Source: Setophaga petechia (taxonomy: Eukaryota; Chordata; Aves; Passeriformes; Parulidae). Taken from it: a DNA stretch of 64,000 bases. The translations under genes and the position numbers were made by a program. Under the pieces are notes generated by a model that saw nothing but the letters and a program-made list of their open reading frames with translations, did not search any database and was not told the origin of the DNA. Shown here in pieces: positions 28,256 through 40,075 of this stretch (position 1 is its first letter; each line of letters opens with the position of its first letter). The stretch spans positions 49,077,501 through 49,141,500 of the forward strand of contig JANCRA010000001.1 of NCBI GenBank assembly GCA_024362935.1, read 5' to 3'.

Positions 28256-31232
28256 CCTACCTTTTATCAAATAGGAGCACCAGAAATTACCGTGATACAG
28301 AGGAGGGAAAAAAAGATTTATTCATCAGGATAAATTAGAGAGGATATGCTTGTTTGAGCCAATCATCCTAGCTTCCAAACAGAATAGATTTTCTACCATT
28401 TTGTTCATTCTGCTGCCAAGAGGGCATCAAAAAACCTAATCTGTTTCTGTCTATACCATTCATGTGCTCATTCTAACTAGAAAAGCTTGAGATAACTAGC
28501 CAGCCATCATTCAGGCTTATCATCCTCTTTTAGAGGCTCCAGAAAAACAAATCCTTGCAGAAGTGCAGAATGGCAGGGGTCAGTGTAGCAGAACCTGTTC
28601 ACACCACAGCTCCCCAAAATTCACCCACCTCCTGGCTGCTCCTGCCCAGCCAAAAGATCGTGCCCCCTCCCACATACCAGACACAGGCAAATGCAGCAGA
28701 AGAGAGAAGGCTATCACTGCCCTTTAGTGCACTGGAAGGGCTTTGGAGCAGAGCACTAAACACCAGAGGTGAGCAGAACGCCATGCTGCTGGCACCTATG
28801 GGAGGTTTTCAGCACCACTCAGTTTAACTCATGCCCTGGCCAACAGGATTCCAAAGAGAATAACTCTCACAACACACATTATGGAGAAAAAGACCCACTG
28901 TGTCACATGCTGAATGATGCAAAGCAGTTATTAAAGCACCCTATCAGGCACTCAAATCAATATCATTTACGTGTGCCAAGACAATTTAACCTCAGAGCTT
29001 CCTTTGAAGTGCTGAGGATTTCCTTCAGGTGCACTGGGATTAGGAAGTGGATTATCTCCCAAGGGGCCACAGTGTAGCTTTCCCTTCTGTTCTTGCATTG
29101 TCTGTCACACATGCTCCCTTAGCTCTGACGGCAGCACATACTCCAAAGCCAGGGAAAGGGAAAGCTTTGGATAGCAGAACACAGCTTGCTGATTTGTTTT
29201 CCTCCCACTTCTGCCAGCTTTGCAAAGGTAACTGGCTATTTCTGTGGTAATGTGACTTCTCTAGGTGCAGGGCAAAGACAGCACTCCTCAGCTTTATATA
29301 GCAAGAATGAGTGTCCCTGGGCTCTCTGAAGAATGAAGGATTTGGGTTTAGGGGAAAGCTGAAGTTAAACCATCCACCTCCCTGCACTGCAGAACTTGGT
29401 GAGCACAAGAACATCACTGCCTTGGTCAAATTCTGGAGTACAATGGCTGGGTATTCCTGTCAAGTTTTGACTCAATACACAGTTGGAAACGACTTTCTGA
29501 AACTGCTAAGAAACTGGATTAAGGGACAATAATTGTTACATCAGTTTAGCTTTTGCTGTATGAAGTACTAAAAGTTGAAAAGCACTGGTTGCTCTTTGAC
29601 ATTACCAGACCCATTCCTGCTTCTGTGCAAGGCAACAAAAACTATGTTCCATCAGCTACAACAGGAGCAGAATCAGATAGAGCCAGGTGGTTTGCAGGAC
29701 AGGTTTTCACGTATCTCCCCAAGAGCTTAGCCACAGGGCTCCTCCAGTCACACCTCTTCCCTTTCTGCAAACCTCTTAAAAAAAAATATCTCAGACAAAA
29801 GAGGCTCTACATTATTCATCAGGACCACACCACAGGTCTGTATGGTTTATGGATCCCCTAATTTAGGAGAAGGCAGTGAACAGGGAGGGGACTGAAGATG
29901 GAATTGAGAAAGAAGGGAGCATTATGCTAATCTACATTCAGAACCATAATGCTGCAGACACACTACTGTAAGGAGCAGTATTTTGATGTCACATCAGAGA
30001 AGGTGCACTCTTACTAAGCAAAAAGTTTTGAATTAATAGAAGAGGATCATTTTGAACTATACCCTGCAAGGAATCCAAAGGAAAAAAAAAATAAGCTGAA
30101 CCTACTGAATGTCATACTTGAAATTTTAGAGACAAAGTTGTGTTGTTTTTCCAGGTGTCGCTTTCAGATTTGGGATATTACAGGCCCTGTGATAAATATT
30201 TCAGGCAGTTGATTACAATGAAATGTAATTAACCCAGCTACAACAACAGGTGTTGTATGGGGAAATGCTGGCTTTTATCATGAAGTTGTGGGTGCATGTG
30301 CTAAATGCATTCGTCATTTTCTCCTTTCTTTTATTCAGAGAATGCCCTGGGGAAAGTATTCTAGTGCCAGCATTTATAGGATATAATGAAAACCCATTAA
30401 ATATGTATATGACTGCTAACAACAGTGCAGAGAAGGAGTAACTTAACTATGGTTATGTAAGGCTGCCTGCTCAGCTGGCTTTGGTGGTGGTGGTGGCTGT
30501 AGCAATCCCATTTGAACTCCTTCACCCTGTGCTTAGCTGCTGGTTTTGAGTTGAGGGGAGAGCTGTTACTTTTTGTGTCATTTCATTTTCCAGCTAGCAA
30601 ATGCTCACAACAGGATTCAAAACTCAGCTTGCCTTAACAGAAAGAGTCCAAAATACCCCTAAGTATGAACGTGGCTGTCTGTAAATAATTAGGGAAGAAA
30701 GTTCAAAGTGGAGAAAACAGCTGTTCAGAGAGCTAACACACAGCTCACATGTGGGTTTGAATTATGTTGCACTTGCTCAGAGCCCGCTCCTGACAGCCAG
30801 GCTCAGGCACAGACTCAAGAAATTGGGAAGATGATGTAGCCAGAATTGGATTCAGATTCTTGACTCTTTTACACAGAAAATGCCAATGGACATGTTGCGA
30901 CGTCCTCCCTCACCCCCCCAAATAATACAAAATAGATGCAGAATCTTCACTCTTCTACTCCTCTCTGCATTTGGGAGGAGATGAAGGAGCTGAGAGTCTG
31001 CTTTTCCTGCTTTCCTCTAACCTGATAGAACCTTCCCCATGCTCTGAGAGTCTTGAACAGGAGATGAAATGCAGGTAAAAACCAGAGCACACAGGACGGG
31101 TGAGCTGCTTTGGTAGCATGGCAAGGGAAGAACAGCACTGATTTTACTGACTCAAGCTGTCTTCTCCCCCAGTGAGCAAGAATCTCATCCTTTGCTTTTT
31201 TTGCAAGAGATGTCTTGGGCTGCCTGGACCTG

Positions 31233-31487
31233 TGCAGTGTTATGAGTAGAAAAGTTGTCAGTTTTTTTTTAAAGGTTGCAGAATTAACAGGTTAAACTAA
31301 TTGCTGCTAAGTTGGATTTCTAACCATCAATAACAGATAATTAAAGGAAAACTATTAACAACAGGTGATTACAACATGAAATTATTAACAACAAATAGTT
31401 AGAACTCCAACTTAGCAGTAATTAGTTTAACCTGTTAATTCTGCAACCTTTAAAAAAAATGACAACTTTTCTACTCATAACACTGCA
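31233..31487. repeat. Large near-perfect inverted repeat (foldback)
   Basis: The left arm (31,233-31,324) and right arm (31,398-31,487) are reverse complements of each other over about 90 bp, with two substitutions and two single-base indels by eye. The 73-bp loop contains two copies of ATTAACAACA. Each arm carries TGCAGTGTTATGAGTAG at its outer end and a T9/A8 tract inside. No open frame spans it. It may be a foldback/MITE-type element with long terminal inverted repeats, or a locally generated palindrome. No obvious target-site duplication was seen. Confidence 0.5.
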
Positions 31488-32152
31488 GGATTGGAAAAGG
31501 GTCAAGAGAAGCAGTTTAGCACAGGGCATCCTCTCTGCCTACCAACTCCCTCACAGCCCTTTGGGAAAGGAAATATCCCAAGTCCTCCAGGAGGAAATGC
31601 ACACAGGCAGCACTGGTGAGCTGCAAACTCTGATCTCAAGCACTTTGCATTTCCTTTCCCCTTTTTGAGTTATTTCTCATTTAGGACTACACAGCAACAT
31701 GGAAAAGAAAAACATTAGTATAAATTGCTATCATTCTCCTCACCAACGCTGCATGAATTCCCTAAAGAAAAGGGCAAAGCAAATAACGTTTACAACAGCC
31801 CTCATTATTTTTTCTCCAGAAGGAATAGATACAGGGGGTGTGTTTGCAAGGCAGGTTTGTTTGTCTAAAGATAAACAGGGTAGTCTCCCTTAAGCCAGCT
31901 CCATTATTTATGAGGGAAGACTTTTCAGCCCCTAAACAGCCTTAACAGCCCCTAAACATGCTCATAATGTGTAATGTTCCTCCTGTCTGAGGCTGCGTGA
32001 GTTCAAAAGTCACCTCCCACTTGTGCAGAGATCGCTGCTGCCTCATAAACCCTGAATTTACGGGGAGCAGGTTACATCCACTGACCCCTGGAGACAAAAG
32101 CTGAACCTGACACTGATTATTTAATATCTTACTGGCAAATGCAGCTCAGAAC

Positions 32153-32175
32153 AAAAAAAAAAAAAAAAAAAAAAA
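32153..32175 (+). repeat. Homopolymer A23
   Basis: An uninterrupted run of 23 A. No recognisable retroposon body precedes it. Confidence 0.5.
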
Positions 32176-33177
32176 TTAAATTATTTAACTCTGGGCATTT
32201 TTAAGTCTAGGCTTTCAGGTTTGGGTTGGACTTGAAAATTGTGATTTTTTTGGTTTTTTTGTGGTGCCTGCTGTGTTATTTCCCATGATCAAATACACAA
32301 AAATCATCTTACTAGAGAAGAAAAAAAAAAAAGGCATTTTCCTTATCACAAATGTAAGGTGGGTGAAAAATGCTTCCAGTCACGTGAATTGAGTGTAATG
32401 CTTGCAGTGGCTTTGACAGAACAGTTTGGCAAGTGGAAGAGAAAGAGGAGGCAGTGTGAGACAGGTAGAAAATCTATTTGGGGTAAAAGACCTAGCAGCT
32501 TTGGCTTTCCATGTTAAGCACCTATCTCAAACCTGCCACAAGCAGCTTGCAATCCGAGTACAAACACATTTATCTGCCAGGTAAGGCTCCTTGGGAAGCC
32601 TGTGCCTTGACACCTGAAGATTGGCTGATAATTTTAATAGGGTCTGTTATCTGGCAGGGGCTTGTTTGCCCCTGATATTCAGTAGCTCCTTCTTGGTGTG
32701 TACATACACACTCACACCACAAGAGTGCTGGAAGCACAGCTGTCTTCTGGCAGCAGGAGCCTTCCCTTTGCAGGGATTTCAGCCCTGTGCTCACACCCCT
32801 GCCCTGCCATCGGCTCCCCAGAGTGCCTGGAGCTGCCCCTGCTTTCCCAGCTCAGAGAGGCTCCCAGGAAGCTGCTCTCCCACCACGCAGTGAGAAACAG
32901 TAATGCAGGAGAGCAGCTCTCTGGTTAACCAACCCCAAATCCTGGAGTGAGGCTTCCTGGGAAGGGCGTGGCTCCCCACCATCTCCCACAGCTGAGGCTG
33001 TTCCTTGTCTGACCAAAGAAGGTCCTACCCATATCTCTGCCAGGGGTTTCTGCACGTCACCACATGGAGCTGTCAGACAGAAGGGCTGGTCAATATACTT
33101 GCTATACCTCTCTCAAAAACATATATATAGATTTGGCATATAACAAAACCAAAATATGTTTGCTACATAACAAAACC

Positions 33178-33202
33178 ATATATATATATATATATATATA
33201 TT
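33178..33202. repeat. (AT)n microsatellite
   Basis: About 12 AT units, within a locally duplicated AT-rich area: CATAACAAAACC-type motifs occur at about 33,137 and 33,165, and CTCTCTCAAAA occurs on both sides (about 33,109 and 33,220). Confidence 0.5.
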
Positions 33203-34275
33203 CGCTATATATACTTTATCTCTCTCAAAAGCACAAACAGAAATTAAACCCAAAATTAAGCAAACTTAATTTCACTAGGAAAGCAAAGTATCTGCAATGA
33301 CAGGCAACTGCATGTCTGAAACTAATAGAAACCAACCTATTTCATGTTTTTTGGGGAGATCTTTCTCCTTGTGTTATAAATGAAAAAATTACAAGGATTT
33401 TACCAAGTGTCTGTTTTAGTATTGTGCATCACATAATTTTGTTCCTAGACCATAAACAACACAGTCCCTGTTAAATCTGGGCCTAATGTTCATGGGCAAG
33501 GACGATGGCCAAGTTCTTCACAAGCTGAGATACCATTTCTCTCCCTCCTGGAAAATTCTGCTTCTGAAAAGCTCAGTGGCAACAGCTGGAGCTGAAGTAG
33601 TGATAGATGCCTGTATGTGCCTGCTACAGACACACAAACATCTTCAACTGAACACCCCAAATTGGTCCAGACTTTAGGAATACCACATTATTTCTCTTCC
33701 TGCCTCCACCTCTTAAAAAAGCCCCAATTTCACACACACCCCACTGCTTTATCCCAAAGAGTAGTCTTGGAGATAAACTGGTATCTGGAAAGCGCTTGAG
33801 ATAGTGAGGGGAAAAAAAACAAACCAAAAAACAACACTGTGGGAAAAAGACTCTACAAACAAAATAATTGCTTTGTGTACAGAGTAAAATATAAACTGCA
33901 TGCATTAAGAGGCCAACTGAACCATGCATTCCATACATTCAGTAGGCCAGTACCAATGCAGTTACCCAGAAATCAAACTAATTAACCAGTAATAGCATCT
34001 TGCACTGAAGAATTGCACTCCAAGATCATGTAATAAAAAAAAAAAAAACAAAACACAAAAACAACCAAACCTCAACAAACCTCAATTTAAAAACAATAAA
34101 ATCTTAGGAAGTGTGTTTTCATGACAAAAGTTAATCTGACACCCTGTAACTTTGGAAATCTTTGCTTTTCACCTTTTACATTCTTTATAAAATACTTAGG
34201 GTTAGTTTTTTTTACATAAATGAGTGCAGAATGCCCTTCAGAGGGGTGCACCAGCTCATAAAGGGGTGCATCAGC

Positions 34276-34327
34276 TCCCAGAAGCAATATAACTCCCATA
34301 CACACGGGAGTTATATTGCTTCTGGGA
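34276..34327. repeat. Perfect 22-bp hairpin with 8-nt loop
   Basis: The left arm, TCCCAGAAGCAATATAACTC plus CC (34,276-34,297), is the exact reverse complement of the right arm (34,306-34,327). The loop is ATACACAC. Immediately left, GGGGTGCAYCAGCTC occurs twice with a 20-bp period (34,243 and 34,263). It would form a strong cruciform or RNA stem; no transcript evidence is available. Confidence 0.5.
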
Positions 34328-35859
34328 ACCAACTCCTAGAAGACTGCAAAACTGCAGAGTTGGGTTTTTTTCTGTCTGTTTATTATAGACAGCATTTTAT
34401 ATCTAAAGAGATCCCTTTGAGGTTGCTTCTAACAGAAATCAAAATTTAAAAAAAAAATCACTTCCATTGGGGTAGGTTTTACTTTTTATTATTTAAAAAA
34501 CCCCAAGCCAATAAATCGACAAACAATTCTTCTGTGTCACTGCCTCAAACCTCACTTTAGGGAGGCAGCAGACACAGAATTTGTGGCACAAGCTGTAGAG
34601 AGATGCTGAAAGTGCAGCCTTGGCAAAATAAAGGTTTGAGGGAATCTATCTGTAGTATTATTTACAGACAGGACAGCTGTGCTGGTGACTGAAGTAAAAC
34701 ACCCTGACTAAATATAATCTGAAGCCAGAGATAAGTGAGTGTTTCAAAGCTGCGTCCCTACAAGAGGCACATGTTTAGCTTTTCATGCATCACAATGGAT
34801 GTCCCACATGAACTTTTTGCTTCTTCAGGTTTCCTGCAGCCCCCGACTGTCCCTGTCACCCTGTGCCAGATGGGAAGTGAGAGCTGAGCCGAGCCACCTC
34901 TTTGTGGTGGAAACCCCCCGAGCTTCGGCTACAGGTTACTGAAGCCTTCATGAAAAATTCAGAGCTGGTATAACAAGCTTGCTGAAAGTAAAATGCCTGT
35001 CACATTATCCACCCTCCCTTTTTGCTAGCCCTCAGCTACCACCGCTGAGAGGTGGAAAAACGTGCCTGTAACAAACTTGTACAGGGATACAGATGCAAAA
35101 ATGAACATTAAACTCAGTGCTCTTTGCACCTTTAATTTTAACAGTAAAATTATTGTGGTGTGACAATTAAGGAGAAATAAAAGAACACAGAAGATTGATT
35201 TATAGACACACGAAGTAGACACTGAAAACTGCTAAGTTGCTAAAAAGACTGGGGTGTGGAAGCAATTTGTGCCTTTCCCAGTAGTTAAATCCCTGTTGTT
35301 TCCCATTACACGTCATTTATGAGTGGTAGCATGCCACTTAATTTGTAAAACTATTTCAGAGGTAAATTTCGTGCCTGTTAAAGGTGTTATATGCCTTAAG
35401 AGATCAAGCAAAACAGTGGAAAGCAGAATCAGCTTTGTCATTTGGCCCAATCCTCCTCTATGTGCTTTTGCCCCACAGGTGGAGGGGACGCACACTCCCA
35501 GCAGTTACTGGGGTCAGTGTGCAACCTTGTCCCTGCTTTCCAACACCCAAAACCCTGGGGATGGGCCATGGAAGCAATAAAAACAGCACATGGCTCAGTT
35601 CAGTAAGAGACTGTGGGCTCAGGGAGGTGGGGAGCAGCCTTTCCCTTTCAGCCAACCTCCTGCCATGTCAGCCCCCCAAAACCTTTGCTTCTTGCCTCCA
35701 CACTTGAAAATTTGTGTTGAAAAAAAATAAATAATAAAAAAGAGTGATGTGGATCAACCAGAGAGAGGCTGTGCAGGGATATAAGCAGATTTAACCAGAA
35801 AAGGAAAGTCTAAGAAGGTGTAACTCCCTAATACACAATGCTGGAAAACTGGGGGAAGG

Positions 35860-36960
35860 CTGAGATACTCAATCTTTTTTGCCTGTCTACAATGACTGCT
35901 TCCCTTCCCACACCTCAAGTGGATGGGACAGCAGGATGGGGATGTGGGGAGCAGAGTCTCTCCCCATATATAAAAAGACCAGGTTCATGGCCACTTGAGT
36001 AGCCTGAATGCACATACATCTGTGGGACTCGATGGGATGAGCACAGAGCCCTGGGGGATTCGTCTGATGCTCTTGCTAAGCCACTCTCCTCATCATATTT
36101 GGCAAGTCCTGACAGTCAGGTGAAGTCACTAGTAACTGGGAAAAGAGAAAGATTGTACCCATCTTAAAACAGGATGGAAAGATAGAGCCTGGGAACTACC
36201 ACCCTGTCAGCCTCACCTCTGTGCCTGGGGGTGTAAAGGCAGAGATCCTCCTAAGAGCACACTGAGGCACAGGGAGAGCAGGGAGGTGATTTGGGACAGC
36301 CAGAACAGCTTCACCAAGGATAACTCTTGCCTGACCAACCCTGTGGCCTTCCTCAATGGAGTGATTACATTAATGAACAAGAGAAGGGTTACAGATGTCA
36401 CTTATCTGGATTTCTGTAAAGCCTTTGGCAGGGTCCTGAACAACATCCTTCTCTAAGAGTGATGGGGTTAACGAGTGGATTGTTAGAAGGATAAGAAATT
36501 GGTTGTACAGTTTCATCCAGAGGGTAATGGTCAATTGCTCAGGATCCTGATGGACATTAGGGACAAGTGGTGTGTCTTAGGAGTCCATATTGGGACCAGT
36601 GTTATTTAATATCTTAAATAATGACATAGAGGGGTCCAGTGCACCCTCAGCTAATTTCCAGGTGGCCCCAAGCCAGGTGGTGCAGTTGCCACACTTGAAG
36701 GATGGGATGCCATCCAGAGGGACCTGGTCTAGCCCGAGAAGTGGGTCCCTGGGAACACCATGAGCTTAAGAAGAAAACAAGACCAAGATCAAGGTGCTGC
36801 ACCTGGCTCAGGGCAACCCCAAATATCAGCACAGGCTGAGGGATGAACAGCTCAAGAGCAGCCCTGCCCAGAAGGACCTGGGGTGCTGCTGGATGAGAGG
36901 CTGTACATGGCCCAGCAGTGTGAGGTTGCAGCCCAGAAAGCCAAGCCTTCCTGGGAGAAC
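35860..36960 (+). mobile_element. CR1 LINE fragment, decayed reverse-transcriptase region
   Basis: The sequence carries CR1 ORF2 landmarks in order: TTCATGGCCACTTGAGTAGC (about 35,983), CCTGGGAACTACCACCCTGT (about 36,189; the NYRPVSLTSVPG block), a TCACCAAGGATAACTCTTGC block (about 36,311; FTKGxSC), CTGGATTTCTGTAAAGCCTT (about 36,407; LDFxKAF), GTCCATATTGGGACCAGTGT (about 36,582; GSxLGPxLF), AATAATGACATAGA (NDI), and GACCTGGGGTGCTGCTGGAT (about 36,876; DLGVLxD). CR1 elements copy by target-primed reverse transcription. This copy has many frameshifts and stops, and it breaks off near 36,957 without the CR1 3' end, so it is long dead. Confidence 0.5.
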
Positions 36961-38089
36961 AAGGTAAGTCTTCAAGGCATTTTATGAGCTGGCTCCCACA
37001 AAACCTCCCATTTGCCATCAGTACAGATGCTGAGCAGAGCCTTCTCTGTGGGATGGTGGGAGCCAGGGTGGAAGCAACACTTGCACCATTCTTTCCACAC
37101 TAGTTCCTTGCAGAGGCTGACATGGCAGACAGAAGGGACCCAGGAAAATGCATTTGCAGCTGCATGAGGAAAGCAGAATTCAGAGGAAAGAGGACTGGGC
37201 ACACAACAATCAGTAGATTTCAGTAACTATATAAAACACAGGATCTGAGGATGCTGCATGCAGCATACCCCAACAGCAGGATAATCAGTATTGCTTCCCT
37301 TGTCCTAAACGTTTTTTCCTGGGAAGCAAAGGTGGGTGCCCAGCTGGGGCTGGAGCCTGAGAGCTCCCCTGCCTTCCAGGCAGACAGCACTGCTAGGTTG
37401 GACAGCCCTTGGAACTGCCTCAGCCAAGTCTGGACACCACGTGCAAGAGCAGCCCTAAAAGGCACCCCAGATGTAATTTCCCTAATGGTTAAATTGTGCA
37501 CGAGAAAGCAGATTGCTGGAAAGCACCTCACTCATAGTGCATACAGGCAACAAATTGCTCCATGTCATTTATAGCAATTAATTTATCCTGCAAAAACAGA
37601 CCTTGGCTTTTATTGAAGAGCACTTGGATTAAGGTATAATTGCATGCTTGCTTGGAAAGTTTAGATAAGAGGTTTTAGGCTAAGAGTAGACTGTGCAGCT
37701 GTAATGTTATTTCTAGTGTTTCTTGCTTTTCCAATTCCTTCTTTTCAAGAAAACTCCAACATAATAATTTCTGCATGAGTACTCACTGGTAGGATGTCAC
37801 AGAAGACTGCTGTGTACACAAGCTACTGACAACATGTAAGTAGTCTTAGACACACTGGAGGGAAAACACAAGGAATAGAAACTCATATGACCACATCTGC
37901 CTTTCAACTCACTACTTCCTCCTTTTGCCCAACACAGACGCTAAAAAGAAGAAAAGAAAAATACTGAGCATTTTTGTCTTAACCTCCTCTGAGATTTGTC
38001 ACATGTTTTTACTCAAACTTGAGGGTAAAAAATGCTTGCAACAATTTAGCTAAGTTACATCTTTTCTACTGATATTTTGTAAAACTCTG

Positions 38090-38410
38090 TCTTTTGAAGT
38101 CACATCCATCAGATCCTATTCTGTCGTCAAACACTGGCACAATTACGTTAATGGAAGTGATTAATAATTCACTGGTGTTTTCTTTTATGGTAAAGGAAGG
38201 CTTGTGGCAGTTATGAACAACATTCAGTTTTGTTTGCTCAGGATTTTTTCCTTATTTTCCCCTATCTTTGTTATCTTACAACATAATCGTCTCCCTACCT
38301 GCCCTGGCTGCTTTTACACACCCTCATTGTTTACAAAATGAATAATTAATGGCTGATAACCTGCAGCCAAATCCCTCCCACCCTATTTCTCCTGTTTGGT
38401 CTACGCCATT
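38090..38410. promoter_or_regulatory. Candidate conserved noncoding element
   Basis: It contains ATTACGTTAATGGAAGTGAT followed by TAATAATTCA (about 38,141-38,170), and TGTTTACAAAATGAATAATT (forkhead plus homeodomain sites, about 38,327) followed by AATGGCTGATAACC. No repeat or coding signature is seen. Assignment as an enhancer is inference from motif content only. Confidence 0.5.
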
Positions 38411-39639
38411 TTCTAGTTTATTCCAGCAGCTTGGTTTACAGAACTTGATATCACTTACATGTTTGAAGAAGAGAAATGGGATCAAATAAAAGTGTAACAA
38501 GGTGAGAGTTCACATAAACCTGAGCTACAGTACTTACCTACTTGTAGGTCATTTTTGTAGCATTTGTTATACAGCAAAATGAAATAGATCTAGACTTATT
38601 TTGTGAAGTAAATTAAAAATTCACAGCCCTTCTAGAGCAGAAAAAAAATCACCGCAAATGTCTTGCCCACTTTCTGAAGCACTTCTTCCATTTTCCAGCA
38701 CCAGCCTATGTCACCCCTGTCCCTCAGTGCATCTTCCCAGCACCCACAAATGCCACTTGAATTCTCCAGCTCTCCTGGCTCACAAAATACTCACATCCTC
38801 TTATCACTCATATTATCATATTTTGTCAGTCAGTGCACAAGCCTCAAATGTGATCTTTGCCCCAAACAGTGAGGCACAGCTCCCCAGGTCCACGGAGCAG
38901 AGCCATCTCATGGGCACACACAGCCCTCCATGCGGGGATGGGCTTATGCTTCCCTGCACAGCCCCAAAAGCTGGGTCAGGGGATGCTCCCTTTGGCTTCC
39001 TGGGATGGCCTTGACTTCTGAAGACTCGTTTTTAATTTGATTTTCCAGCTCAGCATCTAAACTGAGACCTGACTGTCTTCTTGCTTGCATTGCTTTAGCT
39101 CTAGCAGCATTTTGCTGGAGTCACACGTGGGCATCACGGTGCATGTACTCAGCCAGCCCAGATGTGCCCCTCAACACCTGCACAAGGAAGCTGAAGCTGT
39201 CCAAATTGCAGGTGAACAAGAAACTAAAATAAATAACAATAAAACAATAAGTTCACGTGACCCGGATTAGGCATGCCATGAAACTCAAATATTTGGCATC
39301 TGTTTTTCCTTGTCAAGCTGAAGTTGCATGTACTTCTTTTGCCATCAGAGGCAGCCAAACTCTGTAACCAGGAGCACCCAGATATCTGTGCTAGCAAAGA
39401 GTGCACACCAGTCTGGTTCAAACCTGCTGAAGGGGGCTTTGTTACAGAGCAGTGCTGATGAGCTTCATATTTTTCACAAAAATATACCCATTCAGCTGTG
39501 AGTTTATGAGCCAGAAGAGAAAAGCAAGTGTCACTGTTTTTTTTCGTGGGTCAAAAAGTTAAGACAACATGTCTTTACAGTTCTCCCAATGATACCTTTC
39601 CTGCAAGCAACTACAAAGCCAGTTAAAATTGTTAACGTG

Positions 39640-40075
39640 TATATAATAAAATGCATCACTTACTGTAAACTTACTGACAAAAAGAACATGAAGATGAAAT
39701 AAATTAAATGCAAAAAGCAAAGCTAAGAATTAATAAAATGCACATGAACTGTAAATCTGGCAATTTAGAGTTTACAGTTTTTTGTGAGAAAACCAAATTA
39801 ATGGCTGCTAACAAATAAAAAAGGAAGACTGTCTTGATTCCAATTAATTTGGGGCCTTATCATCTGCGATGGCCTTAGCAGAGAGCAGAATCAGATTGCT
39901 GGGCATTAGCAGTACTTTTATCAACACAATGAGTTGGTGGTAAATCCTCTGCCTTTTGAGAGATGGGAATTAGTCAAGCTGGCTGGAAGGTCATTTCTTT
40001 GAGACTTGATTTTGTTCCAGCATCCACTCACTGGAAATTCATAAAGGGATGATGTTTTCAACCTACCACCTTCAG
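39640..40075. promoter_or_regulatory. Candidate conserved noncoding element
   Basis: Non-repetitive AT-rich DNA with dense homeodomain-type cores (AGAATTAATAAAATGC about 39,726; CCAAATTAATGGCTG about 39,793; TTCCAATTAATTTGGGG about 39,838, a near-palindromic paired-type site), then CCTTATCATCTGC (GATA-like, about 39,855). Composition and motif density resemble developmental enhancers. Conservation cannot be tested here. Confidence 0.5.

Larger units (their letters stand above)
28256..35859. other. Intergenic DNA with structural repeats, no gene recognised
   Basis: Apart from the foldback at 31.2 kb, the A23 run, the AT microsatellite and the 34.3 kb hairpin, nothing is recognised. A short GGT repeat lies at about 30,483-30,498. 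Confidence 0.5.

Noticed and set aside
35860..36960. CR1 relic as an active element
   Set aside because: Multiple stops and frameshifts and no 3' end, so it cannot be functional.
36647..37018. 123-codon minus-strand frame
   Set aside because: Antisense reading of the CR1 reverse-transcriptase relic.
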